Positions 39,084-46,328 of a DNA stretch of 46,428 nucleotides are shown one piece after another. This stretch comes from a virus. The translations under genes were made by a program, and so were the position numbers. The notes beneath the pieces are model-generated. The model saw nothing but the letters and a program-made list of their open reading frames with translations, had not been told where the DNA came from and searched no databases. How positions within the stretch are numbered: position 1 is the first letter of the stretch; every line of letters starts with the position of its first letter. The stretch is from IMG/VR virus record IMGVR_UViG_3300022920_000012, positions 1-46,428 of that record. One strand, written 5' to 3'.

Positions 39084-40367
39084 TTAATCGTCCAGATTTG
39101 CAAAGTCACCGACAATAGAAGGCTGAACACCCATACGCTTGTCGGATTCGGGAGCTATAACTAATTCACCAGTAGGCTTGGTAGTTACTTCTTCCATAAT
39201 TTCTTTAGATTTTTTGACAAAACCTTTAACACCTTGAGATTTCAATTCTTCTTTAATTGATTTTTCTAACTCACCTATACCTTTAGGTTTACGAGTATAC
39301 ATATCATCTTCCTCTATATAATCCAATAGAGGGGAAAAATCAGGATCTAGTGCGTCCTCAGTCAATTTGCGCTGAGTTGTCTTGCGTACTAACTTATAAT
39401 GACCTGAGTAATCTTGAGAACCGCTATCTACTTCTAATTTTATTTGGTTTTCTACAGCTACTATAAATGAGCGTAAAGCTCCAGCGTGATCCATTATGAA
39501 TCGTTTCTGATCTGCAGTTAGAGTATCTATCATAGGTAACTCAGCTTCTACGTCATCAAAATCCATCATGGCTACTTCTTGAGTGCGCTTGAATAATGCT
39601 GGGCATTGACCTGCGGCATCACAGAAACGACAACCATCATCACTAGGTACGAATGGAGCGTCTTCATCATGGCAGCGTTTAGCTTTAGGGATCAATTCTT
39701 CCTCTTCCCAATTTAATACATATTCTTTACTGACGTTCCAAGAGCGTATGCGACCTTCCGGATGATGAGCACGAGGCTGACTAATAGTAATCGTAATACC
39801 TTCTGGAATACCTTGACCGTTAAAATCTGGATTCATTACAACTCCTAAGCCGTAATGTAGAGCCTGAGTGTTGTTAGTAACGTCTACCGCCACACCTGCT
39901 CCGTGCTTGTAATCCACCACTTCTATTTCTATAAGAGATTCGCCTTCCCAGAATAACAATACTACGTCGCTAGTTCCTCCGTCTAATCCTTCTATACCTA
40001 AGTATTTCAGATCAGCCCATACTTCCACTAATACTTCTACTCGCATATCCATATCTTCAGCTTCGGCAATACGTTCGCGAATATAATCTAGGCTTTCTTG
40101 GACAGCGTCAGCCATTTCTTGATTCACTTTAAATTTGAAACCATCTGACTCAAAAGTCTGACCGATATACTCATTGGCTTCTTGCTTATTGAGTAAACAT
40201 TTCTCATGAACTTCGTGAGCTACTGTACCCTCAGCTGCGAACTTGCTCGCCTTGTTAGGAATGTTTAGAGCTTCTATTAAGCGAGCAGAACCAGGACAAG
40301 TCATCCAGCGTTTACTAGCTGAAGGACTTATACGAGCATGGAACTTATCTTCTATTACGTTTGACAT
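39084..40367 (-). CDS. DUF2800 nuclease (RecB/Cas4-like, PD-(D/E)XK)
   Basis: 427 residues. The N-terminal signature HARISPSASKRWMTCPGSARL holds Cys24; the AEGTVAHEVHEKC helix follows; the active-site core is GGTSDVVLL (Asp134) and EVVDYKHG (Asp152, Lys154). Cys246, Cys249 and Cys255 (GCRFCDAAGQC) with Cys24 would form an Fe-S or zinc cluster, as in AddB/Cas4. Such proteins resect DNA ends or join DNA during replication-recombination. Usually next to DUF2815 and polymerase in phages, as here. Confidence 0.85.
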   Translation of the reverse strand: MSNVIEDKFHARISPSASKRWMTCPGSARLIEALNIPNKASKFAAEGTVAHEVHEKCLLNKQEANEYIGQTFESDGFKFKVNQEMADAVQESLDYIRERIAEAEDMDMRVEVLVEVWADLKYLGIEGLDGGTSDVVLLFWEGESLIEIEVVDYKHGAGVAVDVTNNTQALHYGLGVVMNPDFNGQGIPEGITITISQPRAHHPEGRIRSWNVSKEYVLNWEEEELIPKAKRCHDEDAPFVPSDDGCRFCDAAGQCPALFKRTQEVAMMDFDDVEAELPMIDTLTADQKRFIMDHAGALRSFIVAVENQIKLEVDSGSQDYSGHYKLVRKTTQRKLTEDALDPDFSPLLDYIEEDDMYTRKPKGIGELEKSIKEELKSQGVKGFVKKSKEIMEEVTTKPTGELVIAPESDKRMGVQPSIVGDFANLDD

Positions 40368-40369
40368 TA

Positions 40370-40654
40370 TTAATATCCTTTGTTATATTCAATTTCAGTT
40401 ACTTTGCACCAGTTAGATATCTCTAACGTATTACCTGTATCGCTGACAATGGCTGAACGAGGACACCAGAAACCGTAACTACCGTTTATACCCTCGCTAG
40501 TCATAAAGAATTGAGCTTTAGGTGTTCCTCTTCCTTCTTTATACAGGTATTCTTTGGAGTAAGTGTCTTTTGTTTGGCTAGGGCTAGGTGTCAACTCAAA
40601 CTGATCACTATCGGCGCGTAACCATTTAGCCCAGTCGGAATCAGTCATATTCAT
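40370..40654 (-). CDS. Hypothetical protein, 94 aa
   Basis: ATG 40654 has GGAG 7 nt upstream and follows the previous stop by one base; an upstream extension would run into the DUF2786 gene. The sequence is rich in W/F/Y (SDWAKWLRADSDQFELTPS; NGSYGFWCPRSAIVSD; ISNWCKVTEIEYNKGY) and probably forms a small beta barrel. Family not recognised. Confidence 0.6.
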   Translation of the reverse strand: MNMTDSDWAKWLRADSDQFELTPSPSQTKDTYSKEYLYKEGRGTPKAQFFMTSEGINGSYGFWCPRSAIVSDTGNTLEISNWCKVTEIEYNKGY

Positions 40655-40655
40655 A

Positions 40656-41366
40656 TTAATTCTCCAACAATTTAGGTGAAGAGTTACCTTGTATAGTACG
40701 TGACAACTGAACCTTATTGCCTGTTTTAATTCCCGCAACATGTCCCGCTTTATCGGTTACTTTGGTTCTTATAGTTTTAGTGCTCAGACCTTTCTTATTG
40801 TTCATGAAGACTCCTACTAAGATTTCATTCTGTTCATAAACAGAAAGTAACGCTGGCAACGTGTTTCCTTCTTCATCTTCCATCCTACCTTCTTTAGCAT
40901 CACTTATCATTTCTTTGCAACGATCGCTAATACGATTAGAAGCCCCTGTCCAAAATGAATTCACAAAAGAGCAAACTTCTTTACCATAATGAGCTTTAGA
41001 TTGTTTGCGAGATTCTCTTTCCACAGTTTTGAAAATCATTTGTAATATATGAATGGCAAAAGTACGATTCGCTTCCGTACCTACTAACATGAAATTAGAG
41101 TTCTTACCTGCCCGACAATTTATAAATTCACAGAAATATAATTTAGCTACATACATTGCAACTAAGCGTTTCCAGGGTCTTGACGTAGAAGTGAAATAGT
41201 CTTCACCTATATCTTCTTGATCGTTAAGCTCAGACATAGAGACATTATGTTTAGCCAACATAGCGTGTAACTGTTTAGTAGCTACCATTGCTTCGTGTTC
41301 GTTAGCTGTACCCTCAGACATAGCTAAGAGTTTCTTCATCTTTTCAATTAAGCGTTTATTATTCAT
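40656..41366 (-). CDS. DUF2786 protein
   Basis: 236 residues. The first 45 residues (RLIEKMKKLLAMSEGTANEHEAMVATKQLHAMLAKHNVSMSELN) are the DUF2786 helical domain, followed by a DUF7168-like domain with YFCEFINCRAGKNSNFMLVGTEANRTFAIHIL. Found widely in phages and plasmids; function unknown, with nucleic-acid binding suspected. It has its own promoter-like sequence and leader motif. Confidence 0.82.
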   Translation of the reverse strand: MNNKRLIEKMKKLLAMSEGTANEHEAMVATKQLHAMLAKHNVSMSELNDQEDIGEDYFTSTSRPWKRLVAMYVAKLYFCEFINCRAGKNSNFMLVGTEANRTFAIHILQMIFKTVERESRKQSKAHYGKEVCSFVNSFWTGASNRISDRCKEMISDAKEGRMEDEEGNTLPALLSVYEQNEILVGVFMNNKKGLSTKTIRTKVTDKAGHVAGIKTGNKVQLSRTIQGNSSPKLLEN

Positions 41367-41368
41367 AA

Positions 41369-41393
41369 CTGTTGACCTGTTTCACTGTTTAAG
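41369..41393 (-). promoter_or_regulatory. Conserved leader motif before the DUF2786 gene
   Basis: On the minus strand CTTAAACAG, AAACAGG and AACAG blocks lie between the -10 and ATG 41366, matching the motifs at 38354, 39057 and 42282. Confidence 0.6.
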
Positions 41394-41401
41394 ATAGAAT
41401 C

Positions 41402-41430
41402 ATTATTACCTATCTTTATCTAAATTACAA
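41402..41430 (-). promoter_or_regulatory. Promoter, minus strand, for the DUF2786 gene
   Basis: -35 TTGTAA (41425-41430), 17 nt, -10 AATAAT (41402-41407), then GATTCTATCTTAAACAG. The 17-nt spacer and the -10 box are the same as those at 38387-38415. Confidence 0.65.
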
Positions 41431-41446
41431 CTATTATTTAACTCGG

Positions 41447-41616
41447 AAAGAACTCTAAGGATTATCGGAACGCTTGGCTCTTAACCTAACAGTTGATTAC
41501 TGAACTCCGGTCTCATAGAGTTCTTTGCGAGTCAACCTAGTTTTGTCACTCAGACTAGGAACTGAGAGTGTATCTTACCTCCAGGCAGGGGGAACCCTTC
41601 AACGGTCTATAGATAC
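41447..41616. other. Structured intergenic region, candidate ncRNA or 3' UTR structure
   Basis: Three helices follow one another: H1 AAAGAACTCTA (41447-41457) with TAGAGTTCTTT (41516-41526), 11 bp; H2 CCTAGT (41536-41541) with ACTAGG (41554-41559); H3 GTATCT (41570-41575) with AGATAC (41611-41616). GAGTTC (41518-41523) can also pair with GAACTC (41502-41507), and CTCAG (41549-41553) with CTGAG (41562-41566), giving alternative folds. No ORF fills this 255-nt gap. It lies after the stop of the gene at 41622 and before the DUF2786 promoter. Confidence 0.6.
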
Positions 41617-41621
41617 AATTA

Positions 41622-42245
41622 TTAAACTAAATCAGCCATCATAGCTGCTAGTTGTTTGGGAGTGCAATTAAGAACATCACTTAACGCTTTCGCACCGTGT
41701 TTAGTCATAATCGCTTTAGCTTCAGCGCGACCCGTATCTTTAGAATACGCTTTTAACGCGGTTTGTACGGCCTCTGGAGAAACATTGGCAGTCTCATCAC
41801 CTAAACCGTCGTCATCCAAATCATCATCTAGATCGTCGTCATCTAAATCGTCAGAGGCTTGAGGTCCTGCTTGCCATGCGGCGATAATAGTATCGTAAGC
41901 TGACTCTTCAATAGCACCCATACGGCGACCCAAACTAACTGCTTCCTTAACACCGTTGGCGTCTAGAACCGACATTGCAAAATCTTCACCGTGATCTTTT
42001 TTAGCAGCTTTAGCTGCGACCTTAACTTGGTCTAAGGTTGTTCCGTTAGCAACAGGGGTAGGATCCTCCGCAATAGATTTCTGTGCAGCAGGTTTTGACG
42101 TTTGAGGGGAAGACTCTTTGTCAGTCTTTGCAGACTTCGGGTTCGTAGCGGAACCTGTAATGAGTAGCTCATTGAGTTGATTGATGAGTGCAGCGTTCTC
42201 AGGTAATAAAGCTACTTGATAATTAACGTAATTAGTATTGGACAT
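41622..42245 (-). CDS. Hypothetical protein with duplicated helical domain and Asp-rich linker
   Basis: 207 residues. Two similar helical domains (about 75-128, TLDQVKVAAKAAKKDHGEDFAMS onward, and about 157-207, SPEAVQTALKAYSKDTGRAEA onward) flank an acidic linker DDLDDDDLDDDLDDD. The first 45 residues (QVALLPENAALINQLNELL) are followed by a Lys/Ser-rich stretch. Acidic linkers can mimic DNA, and the first gene of the minus-strand operon is often an early regulator, but the function is unknown. Confidence 0.65.
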   Translation of the reverse strand: MSNTNYVNYQVALLPENAALINQLNELLITGSATNPKSAKTDKESSPQTSKPAAQKSIAEDPTPVANGTTLDQVKVAAKAAKKDHGEDFAMSVLDANGVKEAVSLGRRMGAIEESAYDTIIAAWQAGPQASDDLDDDDLDDDLDDDGLGDETANVSPEAVQTALKAYSKDTGRAEAKAIMTKHGAKALSDVLNCTPKQLAAMMADLV

Positions 42246-42281
42246 TTGTCGTTTCCTTTATTAATAGTAAGTAATGTTTCT

Positions 42282-42305
42282 CTGTTTTACTGGTTATCTG
42301 TTTAG
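42282..42305 (-). promoter_or_regulatory. Conserved leader motif before the duplicated-domain gene
   Basis: On the minus strand CTAAACAG, ACCAGT and AAACAG blocks lie in the 5' leader, a slightly diverged form of the motif at 38354, 39057 and 41369. The ribosome site here (AAGGAAACGACAA) is separate and further downstream, at about 42250-42258. Confidence 0.5.
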
Positions 42306-42325
42306 CAGTGTTATCCAGTAGGGTC

Positions 42326-42354
42326 ATTATGGGTGATGCTTTTGTAAAAAGCAA
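42326..42354 (-). promoter_or_regulatory. Promoter, minus strand, for the first minus-strand operon gene
   Basis: -35 TTGCTT (42349-42354), 17 nt, -10 CATAAT (42326-42331), then GACCCTACTGGATAAC, nearly the same as at 30709-30737. It lies back to back with the plus-strand promoter at 42382-42410. Confidence 0.7.
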
Positions 42355-42386
42355 CCCCTTTTACCATTTAATTATTAACCCTTTAC
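42353..42386. promoter_or_regulatory. Candidate operator pair between divergent promoters
   Basis: AACCCCTTTTAC (42353-42364) and AACCCTTTAC (42377-42386) are near-identical direct repeats 24 nt apart. The first overlaps the -35 of the minus-strand promoter and the second overlaps the -35 of the plus-strand promoter. They are good candidates for binding the HTH protein encoded at 42442, but no binding is shown. Confidence 0.45.
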
Positions 42387-42410
42387 TTGACGTGTTATTT
42401 AACGCATAAT
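42382..42410 (+). promoter_or_regulatory. Promoter, plus strand, for the HTH/primase operon
   Basis: -35 TTTACT (42382-42387), 17 nt, -10 CATAAT (42405-42410). It shares its -35 with the promoter at 30709 and its -10 with the one at 42326. A TTGACG just downstream (42387-42392) overlaps the -35 and gives no good -10. Confidence 0.6.
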
Positions 42411-42441
42411 TCAACGCGATACTTACAATAAGGAAGCTACA

Positions 42442-42678
42442 ATGCTTATATTCACTAAAGAAACACTAGACAAAGAACACAAGGCTAAACTCAGCCTATT
42501 AATAAAGGAAGCAGGTAACTACAGTTTTCTAGCCAAAATGCTGGGGATATCACCTAGTACGGCTCAGGGCTGGGTTACTCGTGGGCGTATAAGTAAAGAA
42601 GGAGCCAAGTTAGTAGAAGATCACCCCATACTAGGAGAAAAATTTAAAGCTATAGAATTGCGCCCTGATTTAAAATAA
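42442..42678 (+). CDS. Cro-like HTH regulator, 78 aa
   Basis: The middle region YSFLAKMLGISPSTAQGWVTRGRIS is a helix-turn-helix of the YdaS/Cro type, with GIS as the turn. It is the first plus-strand gene after the divergent promoters and probably binds the repeats at 42353-42386 to balance the two arms. AAGGAAG precedes the ATG. There is no CI-type repressor, so it is more likely a Cro-like early regulator than a lysogeny switch. Confidence 0.8.
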   Translation: MLIFTKETLDKEHKAKLSLLIKEAGNYSFLAKMLGISPSTAQGWVTRGRISKEGAKLVEDHPILGEKFKAIELRPDLK

Positions 42679-42692
42679 TAGGATACACTCTT

Positions 42693-45281
42693 ATGTCATA
42701 CGACAAGAATCAACTGAGTGTGTATCTAGAACGCAATGCCGATCTAATACCTATACACACTTGGAACAAACAAATAAAAGGTAAGGTACGAGGGAAAACT
42801 CCTCTGCATTCAGACTGGACTACCAAACAGTATCCATCTGGTAAACATAATAGTTGGATAGAATCTGGATTCAACTTAGGCTACCGCATACCAGCTAATG
42901 AATTAATAGTGGATATGGATCCACGTAATTATAAAGGTGAAGAATGTGAAGAACTTATTGCAGAGCTTTTTGGATTCTTCGATTGGGAAGAACTCACAGA
43001 AACTCTTCCTACGGTCAAGACGGGTGGCGGCGGCTATCATATATACTGTTTGCTCCCTGAAGAAATTGATTATCGTTACTTACGAGAAACATTAGAGGAA
43101 TATCCTGGTGTCGAATTCAAAAGAAAAGGTAGACAAGTCCTGTGTGCAGGTTCAAAACATCCCTCGGGAGAATATTACAAGTGGTTGCACAAAGCAGAAC
43201 CACGTACTGTACCCCAAAGTGTGCTTGAGAAAATTGAAAGACCAAGAGTCGAGAGGTCAGCGGACTACGTTAGCGGAGCTGGAGCGTTGTCCGGCTTGCA
43301 ACTGCAAGAACTCATATTAGATAAATTAGACCCTGCTGATTATAGTGACAACGATTCTTGGTTCCCGTTATTATGCGCAGCACACCACGCCACTGACGGT
43401 AACGGTTGTGATGAATTCGTGGAATGGTCAATACAAGACACTAAGTACGATGATGAAGAATCTACTATCCGTGCTCGCTGGGAATCTTTATGGGAAAAGG
43501 ACGTAGCAGTAACAATAGGTACTCTAATAAGAGAATTAGAAAGGCAAGGTGAAGACGCAGCTAATCTTAAAGCTGTATTGGCATTCTCCAATCAACCTAA
43601 TCTTGACGATACAGACGAAGAAGATAGCGAAGAAGCTCAGTTACTACAAGAAGGTAAAGACGCAGCTTCCGAAATAGACATCGACGATATGTATCACACT
43701 CCAACGGGTGAAGGTGGTGTAGAAGGTTCGGCTATACAAGCCGCCAACGAATTACATCCAACCAGTAATCAAGAAGAAGTGATGAAGTGTTTACGCTTAA
43801 TAAAAGCGGCTAGTAGTTTTGAGTCGGCTAAAGCACAAGAGATACTACTAAGTAAAAAACTACTAAAGCAGTCTAGTATTAATAAGCTATTAAAAGAATT
43901 GGATGCTAGGATAGTAGATGATCTCGCTTTGTTATTAGCACAGAAAACTCTAGAGAAAACCTTTAACAGCGGTAAGCATCTAACGTGCCCTCCTAATGGG
44001 ATACTCTGGGCTTTCCATAACACTCACTGGAAGAAGATGTCTGACGAGTTCTTAGCCAAACTTATACAAAATGTATTGGTGCAGCTAAAGCAGAAAATGA
44101 AAGTAGAAGTACAGGAACTTTCGTTAATACAACAAGCGGTAAAACTTAGCCGTATTCAAGTGGCTACGTTGACTGATCGTATTCACCGTACGGAACTCCC
44201 TCCCTCAGTTGTCAACTGTAATAACGGGGAACTATGGTTAGGTAAAGACGGTACTCACACTCTCAAACCGCACAACTATCGTAGTTACCTACTTAACTGC
44301 CTAAACGTGGATTACGATCCTTCAGCGGAATGTCCTCTATTCATGGAGACCCTAAAAGGTATATTCGGTAATTTCCCCGACACCGACGATATGATCCGTC
44401 ACATGGGCGAGCTAATGGGTTACACAATCCAACCGTACAAGAATATAGCCAGCTGGTGGTTGTTCCGTGGTCCTGGTGGTGACGGCAAATCTACTATACT
44501 AAAAATATTAGGCGGTATATTACAGGACGCTCAAGTGATGTCCACGGTTAAGTTATTGTCTAGTGGGAGTTCCAACGGCGATAACCACGCCACCACATCT
44601 TTGGTCGGTGCGCTTAATGTAGTGATTGAAGAACTACCTGCTAACCATTTGTTGAAGGACGAGGGGGTTAAGTTATTCAGTGAGAACACTAAAATGGAAT
44701 GTAATTATAAAGGTAAAGATCGCTTTCCATTCATGTATGCTGGCAACTTGATTATGTGTAGTAACGGATTCCCAGCTACTAGGGACTTGAGCCACGGTAT
44801 GACTCGTCGTGCTAATGTTATTCCTTTTAATGCTAAGTTCGACGCCAACGGTACAGCGGATATAGACCGAGCGTATGATATCCTCTCTAGTAAAGAAGAG
44901 ATGTCTGGAGTGTTAAACTTTATGTTGGAAGGTCTTCAGCGTTTACGTAACCGAGGCTATTTCCAAGCACCAGAATCTTGTAAAGCAGCTAAAGAAGAGT
45001 GGATGGGTGAAGCTAATAATGTAGTGCGGTTTGTTAATGACACGGTTATTAAAACTACCAACGCGGAAGACTGTCTTGGAGATGTTTCCAGCTTTTATGG
45101 GATTATCTACAATACATGGTGTGAGAATAATGGTATAGATGAGCGTGTTCGTAAAGGTAAAGGTCACTTCATTAAAGACTTAAATCATCTAGGACTGACT
45201 GTTAAAGTAGGTGGTCGTAATGTTCTTAAAGTCTATGGGGGTACACTGGTTGATCTTGAATCCAATGATGAAGATTGGTAA
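42693..45281 (+). CDS. Primase-polymerase / helicase fusion (P4-type)
   Basis: 862 residues. N-terminal AEP (Prim-Pol) domain: GYRIPANELIVDMDPR with Asp74 and Asp76, TGGGGYHIYCLLPEE, and GRQVLCAGSKHPSGEYYKW. The middle holds a Glu/Asp linker. The C-terminal D5/SF3 helicase has Walker A GPGGDGKST (about 593-601) and Walker B ALNVVIEELP (about 640-649). It primes and unwinds DNA at the origin; no separate replicative helicase or loader is visible, so this fusion probably does both. The candidate origin follows directly. Confidence 0.88.
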   Translation: MSYDKNQLSVYLERNADLIPIHTWNKQIKGKVRGKTPLHSDWTTKQYPSGKHNSWIESGFNLGYRIPANELIVDMDPRNYKGEECEELIAELFGFFDWEELTETLPTVKTGGGGYHIYCLLPEEIDYRYLRETLEEYPGVEFKRKGRQVLCAGSKHPSGEYYKWLHKAEPRTVPQSVLEKIERPRVERSADYVSGAGALSGLQLQELILDKLDPADYSDNDSWFPLLCAAHHATDGNGCDEFVEWSIQDTKYDDEESTIRARWESLWEKDVAVTIGTLIRELERQGEDAANLKAVLAFSNQPNLDDTDEEDSEEAQLLQEGKDAASEIDIDDMYHTPTGEGGVEGSAIQAANELHPTSNQEEVMKCLRLIKAASSFESAKAQEILLSKKLLKQSSINKLLKELDARIVDDLALLLAQKTLEKTFNSGKHLTCPPNGILWAFHNTHWKKMSDEFLAKLIQNVLVQLKQKMKVEVQELSLIQQAVKLSRIQVATLTDRIHRTELPPSVVNCNNGELWLGKDGTHTLKPHNYRSYLLNCLNVDYDPSAECPLFMETLKGIFGNFPDTDDMIRHMGELMGYTIQPYKNIASWWLFRGPGGDGKSTILKILGGILQDAQVMSTVKLLSSGSSNGDNHATTSLVGALNVVIEELPANHLLKDEGVKLFSENTKMECNYKGKDRFPFMYAGNLIMCSNGFPATRDLSHGMTRRANVIPFNAKFDANGTADIDRAYDILSSKEEMSGVLNFMLEGLQRLRNRGYFQAPESCKAAKEEWMGEANNVVRFVNDTVIKTTNAEDCLGDVSSFYGIIYNTWCENNGIDERVRKGKGHFIKDLNHLGLTVKVGGRNVLKVYGGTLVDLESNDEDW

Positions 45282-45287
45282 ATAGGT

Positions 45288-45307
45288 AGGGTTAGAAGGG
45301 TTAGTTT
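45288..45307 (+). repeat. Iteron copy 1
   Basis: AGGGTTAGAAGGGTTAGTTT: two GGGTTAG units separated by AA. Starts 7 bp after the primase stop. Matches copy 2 exactly. Confidence 0.9.
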
Positions 45308-45332
45308 ACAAGGGATGTTTTGTGGCGTGTTA

Positions 45333-45362
45333 GGGTAAGGGTTAGAAGGGTTAGTTTTTGGG
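45333..45362 (+). other. Potential G-quadruplex
   Basis: Four GGG runs with loops TAA, TTAGAA and TTAGTTTTT (3, 6 and 9 nt). Loops are within the usual limit for a DNA G-quadruplex, the last being longest. Confidence 0.5.
45338..45357 (+). repeat. Iteron copy 2
   Basis: Identical to copy 1 over 20 bp; start-to-start spacing is 50 bp. Preceded by GGGTAA, which adds another G-run. Confidence 0.9.
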
Positions 45363-45401
45363 TGGTGGTTTGGTGCGTCGATCCTCTTAAAATTGGTGAT
45401 C

Positions 45402-45419
45402 AGGGTTAGAAGGGTTAGT
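45402..45419 (+). repeat. Iteron copy 3
   Basis: Identical to copies 1 and 2 over the first 18 bp; start-to-start spacing from copy 2 is 64 bp. Confidence 0.88.
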
Positions 45420-45449
45420 AATTTTAATACCCTATAACGTATAGCAAAA

Positions 45450-45467
45450 TTAATTTTTAAAAATTAA
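45450..45467. repeat. 18-bp perfect AT palindrome
   Basis: TTAATTTTTAAAAATTAA reads the same on both strands and contains no G or C. Suits a DNA-unwinding element beside the iterons. Confidence 0.85.
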
Positions 45468-45495
45468 ATTCTAATAGGCTTATGTATGGTCCGAT

Positions 45496-45515
45496 AAACT
45501 AACCCTACTAACCCT
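45496..45515 (-). repeat. Inverted iteron copy
   Basis: AAACTAACCCTACTAACCCT is the reverse complement of the iteron with one mismatch (19/20). It flanks the AT-rich part on the far side from the direct copies. Confidence 0.85.
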
Positions 45516-45577
45516 TGGTAATTTGGAACAAAGAACTCTCAAAGTTTTGGGAACTCATAATTAAAAGGTAAACAAGT

Positions 45578-46111
45578 ATGAAACTCAATCACGTAATGAT
45601 AGATTTAGAAACAATGGGGTTAACTCCTGATTCAGCTATTGTCTCGGTAGGAGCAGTAGTGTTTGATCCAAGAGCTAATAAGGTAAGTAAGAAGACTTTC
45701 TATCGGGAGTTAGATTGGACAGGTCAAGAAAGACCAATAGACTCTGGAACTCGGGACTGGTGGTATAGTGCTAAGGTAACAGATCAAGCTAGGGAAGCGT
45801 TAGATGGATTAGACGACTTAGAAACAGTTCTAGGGGAATTAGCCAACTGGCTACCTAAAGATGCTAAAGTGTGGGGTAACGGAGCGACCTTTGATATTTC
45901 TATGTTGGAAGATGCTTATCGTCAATGCGATATAGAAATACCTTGGAAGTTCTGGAACATACGCGACGTGAGAACTATTAAGGATATGTACGAATCACAA
46001 AGGGGAGGCTTTAGTAAAAAGTCTGGCGGTGTTGCACATAATGCTTTAGATGATGCTCTACATCAGGCACAATATACTTGTATGATGTGGAATAAGATAA
46101 TAGGAGATTGA
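45578..46111 (+). CDS. 3'-5' exonuclease, DnaQ/RNase T-like (complete)
   Basis: 177 residues. DEDDh residues: HVMIDLETMGL (Asp9, Glu11), WGNGATFDIS (Asp) and AHNALDDALHQ (His, Asp). The length fits a single-domain exonuclease of the Rv2179c-like type. AAGG precedes the ATG. It trims 3' ends of DNA or RNA; in phages such enzymes help replication or degrade host nucleic acid, but the substrate is not known. First gene after the candidate origin. Confidence 0.9.
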   Translation: MKLNHVMIDLETMGLTPDSAIVSVGAVVFDPRANKVSKKTFYRELDWTGQERPIDSGTRDWWYSAKVTDQAREALDGLDDLETVLGELANWLPKDAKVWGNGATFDISMLEDAYRQCDIEIPWKFWNIRDVRTIKDMYESQRGGFSKKSGGVAHNALDDALHQAQYTCMMWNKIIGD

Positions 46112-46112
46112 G

Positions 46113-46328
46113 ATGAATAATGAAGATAACATTACAGTGACAACTCAGTTAACTGCTAAACGGTTAAAATTTAACAAGTTAGTAGCTTACTCATTTATAA
46201 CGATAGGATTAGTCTTATTAGTATTGGGAGAAACAGAACACTCTAAGGTATGGGGTAGTTTATTTAGCTTGTATGGCTTTGCCCATCTAACAGTAACTCG
46301 TATTAGAATATGGTGGAATCACAAATGA
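46113..46328 (+). CDS. Small membrane protein, 71 aa (second allele)
   Basis: Diverged copy of the gene at 907-1122 with the same two hydrophobic segments and the same RIRIWWNHK end; several substitutions in the N-terminal half (for example TVV against ITV). Here it starts 1 nt after the exonuclease stop with no cupin gene between, so it shows the ancestral or cupin-less arrangement. Confidence 0.75.
   Translation: MNNEDNITVTTQLTAKRLKFNKLVAYSFITIGLVLLVLGETEHSKVWGSLFSLYGFAHLTVTRIRIWWNHK

Larger units (their letters stand above)
45282..45577. other. Candidate replication origin (iterons and AT-rich unwinding element)
   Basis: This 296-bp gap after the primase-helicase gene has no ORF. It holds three direct 18-20-bp repeats, one inverted near-copy, runs of GGG able to form a G-quadruplex, an 18-bp AT palindrome and a generally AT-rich right half. 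This is the layout of iteron-type origins. Confidence 0.6.

Noticed and set aside
41447-41526. Possible tRNA-Lys (CUU): loop CTCTTAA lies 31 nt after the 5' end of an 11-bp helix, as in a tRNA
   Set aside because: There is no T-loop (TTCRA type), no D-stem, and the anticodon stem has two mismatches. Treated as a structured region instead.
42442-42678. Lysogeny repressor
   Set aside because: Only a small Cro-like HTH protein is present, with no integrase, CI-type repressor or attachment site in the window.
45288-45420. Repeats as a CRISPR array or telomere
   Set aside because: Repeats are only 18-20 bp, three in number with unequal spacing and no spacer-like units, and are internal to the genome. 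Iterons fit better.
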